Shown: positions 24,962 through 36,962 of the stretch, in pieces
How positions within the stretch are numbered: position 1 is the stretch's first letter
How the letters are laid out: every line of letters begins with the position of its first letter
Assembly (NCBI GenBank): GCA_036320915.1
Contig: JAXBDG010000001.1
Coordinates: 1,116,001-1,180,000, forward strand
Length of the DNA stretch: 64,000 bases
From: Linnemannia elongata
Taxonomy: Eukaryota; Mortierellomycota; Mortierellomycetes; Mortierellales; Mortierellaceae
Reading direction: 5' to 3'
Translations under genes and position numbers: made by a program
The notes under the pieces: model-generated
The model's database searches: none
Told to the model about the DNA's origin: nothing
Seen by the model: only the letters and a program-made list of their open reading frames with translations

Positions 24962-27900
24962 CTACTTGCGCTTGGGGAAGGGTGAGACGGCAGAAGGATT
25001 GGTCAACTCCTCAGTATACATCTGCACAACCTCCAATGGAGTTACAAACCACCGCAACTGCTTGGCCAACGGGCTATGTTCAACCGCATCCACCTCAGCC
25101 TTCAAACCATCCCATGACAGCTCTTCCAAAGCATCCAACAAGAGCTGGCGGTCCTTGGGTCTGATGTGTCGTTCGGGGGAAAAGAACCTGGGCTTTTTGG
25201 TTTTCGACATCATGCCACCATTGCCATTGGACTCGAAGTCTGAGATCGAGGAGGTAGAGGAAGCAAAAGAGGAGACCGAGGAGGCGTAGGATTCGTTAGA
25301 GTAGATTCTTGGGTGGAGGAGGTTCATGATGCCGTTATTGTTGTTCCGGTTGTTGTTGAGTGCTGTGATGGACAGGGAGCTGAGGGCGTCTTCGTGGTCG
25401 GAACTGAAGCGCACGCCGCTGCCAATATCGGAAGAGAGCGAGGAGAGATCCGAATGGGGCTCGTTAATCTGGGGAAGACCTAGAGTGTGGCCAGGGTGGT
25501 GGACATCTTCATCGTCGTGGTGGTCAAGGACTCTACCGTTACTGGCGCCAATAGAACCCGATTGAGAACTAGGAACATTCTGCTCAGAGTGACCAAAGGC
25601 GCCGGTGATGAGCCTCCTCAATGACCGTTGAGCCTGTCCGAGTGACAAAAAGACATCAGGCTGGGAGGCACGGCGGTTATGATTGGCCACCGAAGCGGAC
25701 GTGTGGGGACCGAGGTAAAAACCACCATGCTGGGGTTGATCGTCCGGCGAAGAGACATGAGTCAAAGACGATGCCGGGGGAGACGCCCATAGCCAGGTAG
25801 GCGTGATCCGCTCACGGAAGAGCTTCTGCAAACCATAGATGCAGTCGACGGCGGCAGGGATGCAAAGACCTCTAGATCCGCATGTCAAGTTCTTGGGTGC
25901 AATATCAGCGCAGACAGCCTTGCGGACAGCCTCACGGACAGACCACTCTCCAGAGATGGCGTTGAGGCGGTAGAGAGGGATGAGGAGGTATCCGTACTGG
26001 GCGACCCATTCAAGCGACTGGATCACAAACTCGACGTCCTTGTCCTTCGAAAAGTAGGTGAAACTGAAGCGGACGAAGCCAGGTTTGAGACTCTTATTGC
26101 TGAGGTCCTGCCGGTGGATGTTCTGATGCTGATCGTTGTCACCACCCTCGTCGTCAGACATGGTGGTGTCGTTGTCGCTGTTGGTAGTGTAACCAGGACG
26201 GGATCCTTCCTCTTGCTCACCCAACAACAGCTTCCAGAAGGCATCTTCCTTGTCGGCATCAAATTTGAGCAGTTGTGAGGCATAAGGGCCAGCGCACATG
26301 CACCCGCCGCGCATCTCGATCCCCAAGAAATCGTTCATAATGGTACTCAAGAGCGCATAATGAATCTGGAGAGGGGTTTGACCGTCGTGGCTTAGGAACT
26401 TTGGCACCGCAATAGTCAGACTGAAGACTGCGACACGGTCCAAGTCAGACGCACCAAGGACCCGGATCGCTTGATTTAGGTTTGGAGACAAGAGTCTCGC
26501 AAGCACCTTCTTGGCCAGCTTGTACTCTTTCTGAAGGATCCAGGCAGGGTTAACGATCTCCTGGAGACGGAAAACAAGCCCTGTCCGGATGGTCGCGGGA
26601 ATGTTGGGGGTACCAGCTTCCTCGCGAGCAAGGATGTTGTTGCTGTACTTGTGCTGGCCTTTGATGACCATATCCACAGTGCCACCACCGGGGGCCGCAG
26701 GGATGAATTCGTTCCGACTGGTCCCACTGTGTTGCTCCACCCACGAAAAAATTTCGATTCGAGCGACCAATACACCGGAGGCACCGGGTCCGCCCAGGAA
26801 CTTGTGGGTCGAGATGAAGACACCGTCCTTGTAGGCTAGGTTCTTGGTGTCGCCGTTAGGATTGGAGGGAGGGGGGTTCATGTCGATGGTGGTGTACGGA
26901 CCGACACCAGCATAGTCGTAAAAGGCAAATCCGTCGTACTTATGAAGAAGTTCAGAGATTGCCACGGTGTCATTCTATTTGTGAACAAAATGTGTGTGGG
27001 TCAAAAGGTGTTAGCGTTTTGTATCTGGAATACCCAAAAAAAAAAAAAACAATTTCCAAGCATAAGCACAAGAGAAAATCAAGAGGGAACACATTCGTCT
27101 GTATAATAGAGAAGGCTTGGAGGCTGTGTTTGATGTAAAATAGTAGTGGACTTACAAGAACACCGGTCAAGTTACTGCCAGCAGAGAAACTTCCCAACTT
27201 GAGAGGGCGGTCTCGGTGAAGGATCAATTGCTCCTCCAAAAAGGCAAGGTCCAGCTGATGGTCACTGTTTTCGGGAATGACAACAACATCGGCGCAGCAC
27301 TCACGCCAGGGCAGGAGGTTGGAGTGGTGTTCTTGGATGGAGAGAAAGACGACTGGGCGGTGCTCGGAGGGGATATGTGAGAATGTTTGCGAGGAGGAGA
27401 GGCTTGGGCTCGATTCAGCAGCGCATGCTCCATCTGAGTGCTGTGTTGAGGTGGCTTGGTGTGATTTAGATTGGGCGGTGCTCAAACTATCTCTGTTGCT
27501 AGTCTTGGACATCGATGCTGACCTACGGATCCAATAGGCCTCGTCTTCGAGTCTAAAAACACTGCGGACCTTGTGAATGCCGGAAGTGGCGCCAGACCTG
27601 TTCGTTACAATGGTGTATTCAATACGAAAAACAAAGGATTACGATTAATAAACTATCGCAAGATTCATGGAGGATTACAACACTATGCATTGACATTCAA
27701 GCTGACTTTCGATCCAATGCATGAGGGCTGAAGTGAATAGAGCGAGAGAGAGGGCTGAGAAAAAAAAATAGGGAGAGAGAGAACGAGAGAGCGGACTACA
27801 TGCAGGTGTGATCGATGAGAGCAAGCGAAAGAAAAAAAAGTCTAAAAAGACTAAAAAGACAGACAGAGCTCTTTTTGTAGTGGGTCTGCTTACCCATTAA

Positions 27901-28249
27901 AGATAACAGCAGCTTGGTGCTCATGCCCCTCAGTCGCAATTGCGTTGGTACATCGACGGACGGTTTCCCGGGCATGTTTGACGGACTGGGATGTGAATTT
28001 TGACGTGGAGGTGGTGGAGGTGTGGGTGTTGGCATAGAAGGGCAGGACGGTTTGGCGCATGATGTCCTCGAAGAGGTTCAGGGCCTTGGAGGAGGCAAAG
28101 TGGTCGAGGTAAATGGATTTCTTGTTACCGAAGAGGGGATTGGAGATATAGGGTGCTGAGATGAGATCGCGCTGGATGGTGCGAAGGAACCGTTGGAGGT
28201 CTTTGTCGTGCACGCGCTCCAATGCGGCTAATTGCTCTTTAGGATCCAT
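24962..28249 (-). CDS. PLP-dependent class-V aminotransferase/desulfurase-like protein, copy 2, intact
   Basis: Exons 28249-27894, 27597-27156 and 26974-24962 give 936 residues with no break. Exon 1 opens MDPKEQLAALE and includes the aromatic FASSKALNLFEDIM region. Exon 2 holds SGATSGIHKVR and HHSNLLPWRE. Exon 3 has FYDYAGVGPYTTIDM, STHKFLGGPGASG (presumed Schiff-base Lys), HKYSNNILAREEAGTPN, and later RGGCMCAGPYA with two Cys spaced like a desulfurase loop. The N-terminal 550 residues resemble the aminotransferase class-V fold of MOCOS and cysteine desulfurases; the last 390 are family-specific, with Ser/Asn/Asp-rich linkers and a CGSRGLCIPAAVDC segment. A sulfur-transfer role is possible but unproven. 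It is a tandem duplicate of 20149-23168, same strand and intron phases. Confidence 0.85.
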
Positions 28250-28557
28250 GTTTTTAGCTGTGTGTATGTGAGTGTAGAGTGAAGGGGCTGGAGTACTTTG
28301 TGAAGGTATGGCGATGAAACGGAGAAGGAAAGTATAAGTGAGGCTTAGCAATCTTCGGCAAGAAGTGGTGTCGAGTGGATCAGGTAATAGCTATGCGTGA
28401 AGTAGGAAAGGGGGTATGAGTGATAGAGGGAGTATGATGATGCTTGCTATGCAGGAGTGAAGGAGAAAGAGATGGGAAGAGTTGAAGAGAGGAAGGAAGG
28501 AAGAGAAAAATAAAAAAATGAGCTGAGGGGAATATTCAGGAGAGGGGGCAGCTCCTG

Positions 28558-28566
28558 TTTTTATAC
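28558..28566 (-). promoter_or_regulatory. TATA-like element of PLP-enzyme copy 2
   Basis: TATAAAAA on the minus strand, about 310 bases upstream of the ATG at 28249, followed by an AG/CT-rich leader. Function is inferred. Confidence 0.4.
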
Positions 28567-30182
28567 ATTTTTTGTTTGATATGTCTTTACCCGTTTAGGG
28601 TGCTGACCTGAAATGGATTTTGTTATATCTCAGAGATATCCGTGATCTAGGCGCCGCAGAGACAAAGACCTACTCAATCACTGGCTATGTCCATACTGTG
28701 AACTGACTGGCCTGGATTGAGCTATCTTTTATCTCATGAGCCAGCACTGTACTGGGGCAAAAGCCTTTTTACACAGTTATAATATCCTCTTCACCCACCC
28801 TCACCCTCACCCTTATTCTCACTTCCGCACCCTCTTTGCCAAACCAACTGCCCCGCCAAGAATCATGACTATTCATAATCAACTAAGTCTTTATCCTAAC
28901 TCACTTTGACGCTACTGGACGCCTGTCTGATCATCTGCCTGCATTACCCACATATATGCACACAAGCCCCGTCCCATACTTTCTTCTATCTTTTCTCTTA
29001 ACCATCCTTCTTTTTTCCTGTAAGCAAAATGTGTCCACATTGTCGTAATTATTTTCGTTCCTCTTAACAAATATAGCACTATTCTGGTTGCACTTGTTGT
29101 GCGGTACAGTACTCTGTACAGCAACGATCTCTTACCTCTAATTTATCACCAGTTTTGTACCCTCCACCCAGTTTTTTCATCATTCTCGTTGGTATACACG
29201 TTTGTAACCCCACCAGTACTGGCCTTTTGTCCCGCGGAGTGAGCCAGAAAACTGTTTGACGCTTTAAGGTTTTCTTGTTGAGGTCTGGCTCCACACATAA
29301 ATAACAAAGACATACTCTTCGCCATGTTAACAGCCCTGCGTTCTTCTCCTGCCTAGGCCTTTGCACCTCACGAGAAGCAAAAAAAAAAAATAAAGTTCGG
29401 AAACAAGAATAAAAAACAACAACAGACAACACTCATCATCAGCAAAACGAACTGTCCACAAGACGCCGAAGATCACAAGAAAAGTGAGAAGTGAGAAAAA
29501 GGATGAACAAGAAAACATCAAACGCTAAAAATAAGATCGGAAAAGGGAATTTGAATCGTCGAAAGGAAAGGAAGAACGAATGAAAGAACAAAGCAAAATC
29601 AACACGTAGAAAAGCCTCCTCTTTCTCCTCTTGTCATCCTCATCAGAAAAATGAGGCATAGCCTCCCCCTTTTTTTCGTGTTATCATTACAAGAAAATGA
29701 ATGGCGCCATGCTCTTCGTCTTTCTACCTTTACCTTGGCCAGGGCGAATACATATTTTTTGTGATCCATTTTCTTTTGTTGGCTCCTCGCCGCCATCTTT
29801 TGCCCCACATTGCCAAGTTTCGTGTTTGTCAAGTCAAAGCAAGAATAGCTTTCGTTCTTGTATCGTTGAACGCGCTCCAGATTTTGTTCACCACGTAACC
29901 TCCGCCACACCAATTAGACTCTCGCCACTCCCCTGATGCGGGCCCGATCTTTATGTACCTTGCTCGTTGTACTTTGATCCTTCTGTTTCGTTGGTTCAGG
30001 CAGGTCAGTACTCTTAAAGAGCTACGTGCCTAGAACCATGCCAGCAACAGCCTTTGCCCGTTTTACTCCCACATTGCCCATTTGCCTCTACCATTCATTT
30101 TGCCATTTGCCTTTCCCATTTCGGGTCCCTATTCCACAGTCCAGACCTGTCCCCATCTTCCTTTTGTTCATTCTTTTCTTAC

Positions 30183-30190
30183 TATAAATA
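30183..30190 (+). promoter_or_regulatory. TATA-like element of an unassigned transcript
   Basis: TATAAATA sits in a C/T-rich context typical of promoters in this window, but no gene with a recognisable protein follows within 6 kb on this strand. Confidence 0.35.
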
Positions 30191-31915
30191 GGTCCCCTGT
30201 TCCCCTGTTCTTGTCCCCCCTCTCCTTTCTCTTGTACACAATTCTACACAATAAATCAAAACAACAGCCGTACTCATTCTCCTGAGCCCTGCTCTGTTCA
30301 TCGCACTCGCCATCTGATACCATCACTCTTCCCGAGCAAGAAATTACCTCAAACAAGCATTAAGAAAAAACAGGAATAACTCTAGGAGAATTGTTGGGTT
30401 GTGGTAATCTTCCTGGGAGAAAACAAAACGAACAAACAAAAGTGGAAAGAAGGAACCGAAGTGATCCAAAGGTAGACGAAAGTGAGCGAAAAAATTCTGT
30501 TTGTTGTAAACCCCCCCCTCCCTTATTTTCTGGGTGCCGATTGACAATTCAAGGATAGTTTTCTCTGTATGCATGGGTAGGGGTATGGGTGGACGGATGA
30601 TGGTGCGCGTGTTTAAAAAGGTGTTGTATGCTTTACCTTGCAAAGTGACTTCCGTTTTCCGGGGGCTGATGAGATGGCAGTACGGTGCCACAAAGAAGAA
30701 AGCGAAAGAGTTAGAGCTAAAAGGTAATCGGTCTCAGCCGCGGAGTAGAAAACGAATGATATAGAATACGGTAGTGTTGCCTTATTTTACCTAGCGCTGC
30801 ACTGCTATTCGTAGAGAACAGTAGAAGAGGGGAAGTGAAGAGCTATAAGTACTTTTTTCTGCTTGCTTACATGGTCACAAGAAAACAAGCTCTTTCGCGA
30901 TTAGGATCGAGGAAGCAAAAGTCGAACAAGAAACCAAAAAGGAAAAATCTCGTAGGAGACATAAAAGGATGCAGAGCACGGTGGACAATGCTTCTGCTAT
31001 GCGAAAGGAAAGGGGACAGTACGAAGAGTAGACAAAGTTACAGGCTGACAGGAGACCAAACATAATGGGGTATGACTTGGATGCAAGATGGAGAATAAAA
31101 ATCCAATTACCTATGTCTTGTTTGTTATCCTCATTGCTATCCAATGAAGCAACTCAGCTCATTTCTTGGCCTTTTCGAAAAAGAAAACAAACTGAGCAAA
31201 AACAGGGTAAGCAGCACAGACGCAACCTATTTTTTTTTTTTTTTTTTGTTAATCTTGTCGACTTTGCCTTCTTTTGGCAATTTCACCCATCCCTTAACCC
31301 AAGGACACTCGGTAACATTCAAATCTGTGCAACTCCAATGCTCCACTTATCTGCATATACATACAAATTCACCATCGTCTATTTGTGGCTGGAACGTGGC
31401 GTCTTCGACGCCAAGGTTCATGTTCCTGCGTCCTTGCGCTTCTCTTTCAATCATGATTCCCTTCGACTTTGGCAACTGGCTGGGTGGGACATGGAGCATC
31501 AAAAATGAAGTGACACCTAACTGTCTTGGTTCCCTCTTTTAGGCATTCCATGCCAAATGCCCAAAAGCCAGAGAACTAGGGACATACTTGTCCTCACGCA
31601 ACTGGCTCGCTTCAATTCATGGGTTGAGACTTATGGGTGCAATCATATCTCGCTGGCAACACCTGAACATCTAAGAATACCCATTTGAAGAAAAAAAAAA
31701 AAATAGACAGAAACAAGGATAGTTTACACGTTTATTACAGGATGGGCAGTGAGGATGCGATTAAAGAAATATAAGAGATGATCAACGTAATACAGGAGAA
31801 AGGAAAAAAGTCTATGAATGAATGGAGGTGAGTGAGCATCAAGAAAGAGAGTAGCAATTGGAAATAACGAAAGGTGGCTGGAGGTGATGATGGCAAGATG
31901 AGGTGTAAAGAAAAT

Positions 31916-34435
31916 CTAAATAAGCCGCCTCTCATTCTTCTCAAAGCCACCGAGAGGAGCCGGTTGACGGTTCTTTGGCCTGCCAGCAATGCTTCGGATG
32001 GTGTTGTATTCCTGAGGACGATTGATGATGGTGAAGATATAATGGGCAAGATCCTTGCGTGTCAGAACCTTGACCTTGTTAGCTTTGGGAAGGGCTTCAG
32101 AGCTCACGTAGTACTTCTGAGAGAGATCGCCGTCCTTCAGCGTGATGGGACGGACGATGGTCCAATCCAAGAACTCAGAGTCGCGCTGGATGATATCCTC
32201 CTGCAGCACCTTATCTTTGAGGATGCCGGTCATAAACACACGCGAGAACAGGTTGCGCGTGTTAATGAGGTAGTTGCGTAGTCCCAGGCAGCCGTACGAT
32301 GTCACCACAATCAATCTTCTAACGCCTAATGAAACGCAATTGAATAAGGGCAATTGCATGTTGGTTAGTTATTACTCAGCGCAGAGGCATCAAGTTGGCT
32401 TGTGCTTGTGTGCATTCAAGGTCTCAAAAGATAGACAAATCAGAACTAAGAGACATACCATGCTTCTTCAACGCGTTGTTGAGGACAACTTGCGAATGTG
32501 AACCGATAGTGGCATCATTAGTCATGAGCCGTGCCTATGTTGCGCCAATTGGACAAGTGAGGAGACAATTGGATGTAGAGTTGAGTAGTGAGTAAAGAGG
32601 TGTAAGTGACCACGTTTAGACTATACAGAGAAGATTCAGGGTGATTACGTAATTTGCATTGCGCAGGTCATTCGCATATCCATCAATTGAAAAGCACACT
32701 AACATACCCCAATCACGTTGACAACCACATCTTGACCCTCGACGCAACGGTCTAGGTCGGCTTGGGATGTCGGCGAGCCCCTGACGATGAGAAGATTCTG
32801 GTTCTTGCGAAGCGTGGTGTCCTCGAGCAGTAATTTATCGTCCCGAACAAACGCCGTAACTCTATAGTTTCTCTCAAGACCTTGTCTGACAACCTCCAGC
32901 CCAGTTCGACCGTTGGCTCCCAAGACTAAGAGAGAAGGTAAAAAAAATGGCGCCAGAATATGCAAAGGTGATCAGTACAACGACGTTGGTATATTTTAGA
33001 CGGCAAACGGGTGCAACAGATATGGGTCGAGAAGCTGCGGACTCCAATATGTCCTTGAGCACAGAGGACGCTAGTGCAGTGCTACAATATAGAGCACAAA
33101 GGACATAGTACGATCGCGCAAAGAGAATAGAAAATGAGGGGTGCATGATGGGTGTGTAATCCAATGGCTCTCATAGAGTATGCGTCACTTCGTTAAATCG
33201 AGCATCATTCGTCCCACAATCGAATACACAGTGGACGGCATCAGGGTAGGGGGAAGGGTGCTTTCATTTGAGCATTATGACTGAAAAGCCTCCCTTTGTG
33301 TGATCAGCTGTCGTTCTGGGCGCAGAGTGTATGGAGACAGTGGAACATTAACAAACAGGAGGAGAGAAGGTGTAGGATGGAGAGATGTGGGAAGGAGCGT
33401 TTGTGTTTTCAAAGAGTCTCACTTACCCAGCAAATATTTGCCATTGCCATTGCCAGAGTCCCCTGAGAGTGAGAAGGAGCTCAACGACTCCATCAAGTCC
33501 TGGTCGACATCGTCCTTGGAGTCCCAGCTGGTCAGCTCAGAAGGGGAGGTGAAGGTAGGCGACTGCAGGGTATCCATCAAAGAGTCCCAGCCGTGGGATC
33601 TGGCCGAGTTTTCATCGCTATCGTAGCCAGACTGGTCGATGGTGGCAGCAGGGTTGCTGTTGTAGTTGTGGTAGTTGCTGCTGTTGTTGTTGCGGTGGTG
33701 ATGGTGGTGGTGGTTGTCCGGGGAAGCAGACTGAGGTCCGCCAGACCAGGGTCGGAGGTCATACATCGACTTTGTGTTGCTCTTCAGACTAAGAGAACGC
33801 ACTCGATCTGGGTTGGACCGGGAGGAGCTGGAGGTTGCTGTTGAGGAGGCCGAGGAGAAGAGCTCCTGCTGATGTGGTGAAGAAGGGTCAACATGGTAGA
33901 ACTGGCTCGATTGAAATTGAGGGTTGTTGCCATCATGGAAGGAAAGAGGGTGGATGGGGAGGGAACGCTGCTTATCCTTGTCGCCATCGAGGCTATGTTC
34001 GTACTGTGCCTTGTACATCTGCTTGTAGTCGCTTCTCCGCTGTTTCCGCTCAGCCTTTTGCTGTTGACGCTCGAGCTTGTCCTGCTTGGCCTTTTCCTGG
34101 GCCTCGAGCTGCTGTTGCTGGAGCATGATGATGATCTGCTCGCGGCGCTGACGGGCAGCAGCGCGGGCCTCCTTCTTCTGGTCTGCCTGCTGGGGGGTTG
34201 ACCGTTGGAAATGTTCAGAGTCGACAAAGAAGGGCTCATGGGTATGGTCGTGAGGGATTTTGTCAGCGGTGGATGGTGGAGGGAGGGCAGGGACAGAAGG
34301 GACGGCGGGGATCTGTTGAGTGTATGGGTATTCAGATGAGATATAGAAGTTGTCCCTGCATCCCTTAGTGTCGGCAGCCATGCTCAATGCGCGTTGAGTG
34401 CGATAGGGAGGGGTGGTGGAGCGGGCTTGAACCAT
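31916..34435 (-). CDS. NAD(P)-binding (NmrA/SDR-like) protein with long disordered N-terminus
   Basis: Exons 34435-33427, 32925-32708, 32534-32459 and 32325-31916 are phase-consistent and give 570 residues. Residues 1-330 are low complexity: an ARQRREQIIIMLQQQQLEAQ coiled coil rich in Gln/Lys/Arg (about 95-145), His and Asn runs, and acidic Ser-rich segments. Residues from about 333 form a Rossmann domain: KYLL-V-LGANGRTGLEVV dinucleotide loop, YRVTAFVRD, DVVVNVIG, VRRLIVVTSYG and DWTIVRPITLKDG. This matches atypical SDR/NAD(P)-binding reductases of the NmrA/flavin-reductase type. The substrate is unknown. The first intron is 501 nt, three times the usual here, yet its phase restores KYLLVLGANG exactly, arguing for one gene rather than two. 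A shorter isoform from a promoter inside that intron is possible. Confidence 0.78.
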
Positions 34436-34609
34436 TGTTGATCAGTTTAGGTTGATCAGTGAAGGAGTGACGGTTGATGAGAATGAATGTAATTTGAATG
34501 AATGACTGTATGAAAGAGAAGGAAGGAGAGTGAATATGATGAATGAGGATGAGAATGAGAGTGACAGGGACGGATGAGAGAGAATAAGAATGGGAATGGG
34601 AATGGAAAA

Positions 34610-34800
34610 AAGAAAAAGAGAAAAAGAGAAAAAAGAAAAGAAGAGGCGAGAGAAAGAGAGAGAGAGAGAGAAAGAGAGAGAAGAGGGAAGAAGAGAGGAG
34701 AAGAGAGAAGAAGAGCGAAAGAGAGAAAAAGAAAGAGAAAGAGAGAAAGAGAAGAGGTGTCAAACGAGAAGCAAAAAGAGAAAGAAAGAAGAGAGACAAA
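34610..34800. repeat. GA-rich low-complexity tract
   Basis: Nearly pure purine on the plus strand, built from GAAAGA and GAGA units. It lies 175-365 bases upstream of a minus-strand start codon, where it reads as a pyrimidine-rich leader. Confidence 0.85.
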
Positions 34801-35027
34801 AAAGAAGAAAAGAAAAAGGTTAGCTCGTGCAACCGTCAATGGTCGGATTTTTGTTAGCTCTGATTGATGGAATGGCAACTCACTCACCCCACACTAGCAC
34901 TTGTTGCCGTTTTGTTGTTTTATTTTGCTAGCGTAGAAAGGATAAATGGATCCCAGTACAAATGAACTACATACACATACCCCATTGCCACTCCGATTCT
35001 CCTTTACCTTTTTCTGCTCCTTGACAT

Positions 35028-35028
<1 letters not shown>

Positions 35029-35080
<52 letters not shown>
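35029..35080. repeat. (CT)n microsatellite
   Basis: About 26 perfect CT units, intergenic. Confidence 0.95.
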
Positions 35081-35083
<3 letters not shown>

Positions 35084-35887
35084 ACTTTCTCTCTGGTCTG
35101 TCTCAAAGAGGAGTGTCAATGCGGAACCCATTGACCCTCTTTCTGTGTTATGATATGAACGAACGAATGAGAACCAATGAACAGAATGAACACACCCTGC
35201 TCCTTGCTGCAAATCAGAGACAAATGAAAAGTGAAAAGCAACAAACAAACAAACAAACAAGCAAAACAAAGCAAAGCAAAGCAAACCAACCAAGCAAGCA
35301 CACAAAACAAGCATAAAAAAAAAGATGAGCAAAACGGAAAACGTGGCTCTATTCATAGAGCACCACCCCTAGCACGCATGCTACCCTTTAAAGTTGTCGA
35401 TGGTGACCACAGGTCCTAATCGATTTTCGATTGAGAAAAAAGAAATAAAATAAAGACGAGAGCAATTTCTTTTTTCTTATTCTCTTTTCCTGTCCCCTTT
35501 ACCCTTTGGTATCCTTGCTTGTTTGCCATGCAGCGAACCATACATGGACCCAGTCCATCCTCATGGCTCCATCTCCACATTTTCATAATCACCATGGAAC
35601 TGTCAGCTGACGGTGAGATTAAGTGGTAACCACATCGCGGCTAAAAGTATCCCTTTCTCCCCTTCCCCATTTTGACTACTATCAAGCAGAAAAAGTGTCC
35701 CATCCTGTCGTCCGTACTGCTCTCGTACAAAAGCAAAGCAAGTGACAAAAAAAAGAAAGTTGTGAAGAAAACGGCTATCTGATATGTATGTCCTTACTCC
35801 CTCCGTTTTCTTGAAGACCTTCATTGAAGATGCGCCAGATTTCCTCCGACTTACGCTTACGAAAACTTGTTCATACTCATGATGATG

Positions 35888-35889
<2 letters not shown>

Positions 35890-35922
<33 letters not shown>
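35890..35922. repeat. poly-T tract of about 33 nt
   Basis: Uninterrupted T homopolymer; no adjacent retroelement features seen. Confidence 0.9.
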
Positions 35923-35926
<4 letters not shown>

Positions 35927-36962
35927 GTCTCTCAGCTCGTTTGTTTGTTTGAATTGTTATGATTTGTTTGTTGTTAGGTGTTGTTGTAGAGATGGGAGGA
36001 TGTATACCCGTTGCTGTTGGGCGAATGGCTCATGCGATGACCGGATGTTGCATTGTGTTGTTATTTTCTATCGTCCCTCCGATCCATCCTCCGATCCATT
36101 CATCTGTCCTTCGAGCCTCTACACCAAGCAAATTGCAGTTGAAGAGACAGTTAGAAACAAGCAGCGGAGACAATTTCATACATGGTATTTTCTATTTCTC
36201 CCTTCGGATAGTCAATTCTTTCTCCTTACAAGCCAACAACAACGCAAACAAAACAAACAAACAAACAAAATGGTCGCCTTTTCCTCTGGCCCCTTTGTCA
36301 CTCTGTTAATTGCGGAACCCGGTGCCTTTTCGTTGACCTGCCCCATCACTTTATATCTTTCGCGCTGAGAAAAAAAAACAAGTTAAAAAAGGAATAGCTC
36401 AAGTTCAGGCAAAACCATCACCCGTCCCTGGAAAATTCTAGTGGTGTGTGTGATGTTTAGCAAGGGCTATGAATGATGTCTGTTTGTCTGAAGGCGGATG
36501 GACCAGTGGAGCGAGCAGATTTCATTTTTTTTGTTAGTTATCAGTCATTTGTACAACAATTTTTCTGTTATTGACAAAAATTAGCCACTTCTGAGATGGA
36601 CTAAACCGGAGATAATGAATGGATCGGTCAAAAGGATGCTCGATGATGGTTGGTCAATGGTTAAAAGAAAGGGGCACCAAAGAAGGAAGAGAACAGTGTT
36701 GAGGGGAGCGGACAGAAGTTATCTGTCGTTCTTTCTCCCTTGCACACCACACAGACTACAGCAGTACAGTACACAAACGATGAGATCATTGAAAAAGCTG
36801 TCTATGGCGGAGAAGTAACCATGAACGAGCCACCCAAATTGTGAAGTAGTGTCGTACAGTCGGCCCCTTTTTCTCTCTCTTTTTTTTTTTTCTTTTCTTT
36901 TCTTCACACGTTCATTCAACATACAACAAAACACATATACACTTTGACACTCACATTCACCC

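Larger units (their letters stand above)
28250..31915. other. Long intergenic region with promoter-like motifs
   Basis: A minus-strand TATAAAAA (28558-28566) lies about 310 bases before the start of PLP-enzyme copy 2. A plus-strand TATAAATA at 30183-30190 is followed by a pyrimidine-rich leader-like stretch (30190-30300), suggesting a transcript with no recognisable protein. On the minus strand a 50-codon frame (31499-31347) starts MLHVPPSQLPKSKG and has protein-like composition but no known family. Homopolymers include T at about 31230-31246. I support no protein gene here. Confidence 0.45.
34436..36962. other. Divergent promoter region with long simple repeats
   Basis: It lies between the divergent NAD(P)-binding gene (minus) and the PDAT gene (plus). 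It has a 200-base GA-rich tract (34610-34800, CT-rich leader for the minus gene), a pure CT microsatellite (35029-35080), an AAAC/AAGC repeat (35242-35300) and a T homopolymer (35890-35922). On the minus strand, about 35870-35775 stays open with protein-like sequence (RKRKSEEIWRIFNEGLQENG) and a GTAAGG donor-like site, but I found no joining exons. Confidence 0.5.

Noticed and set aside
34574..34867. Lys/Arg/Glu-rich plus-strand frames near 34.6-34.9 kb
   Set aside because: They are translations of a GA-repeat tract, not proteins.
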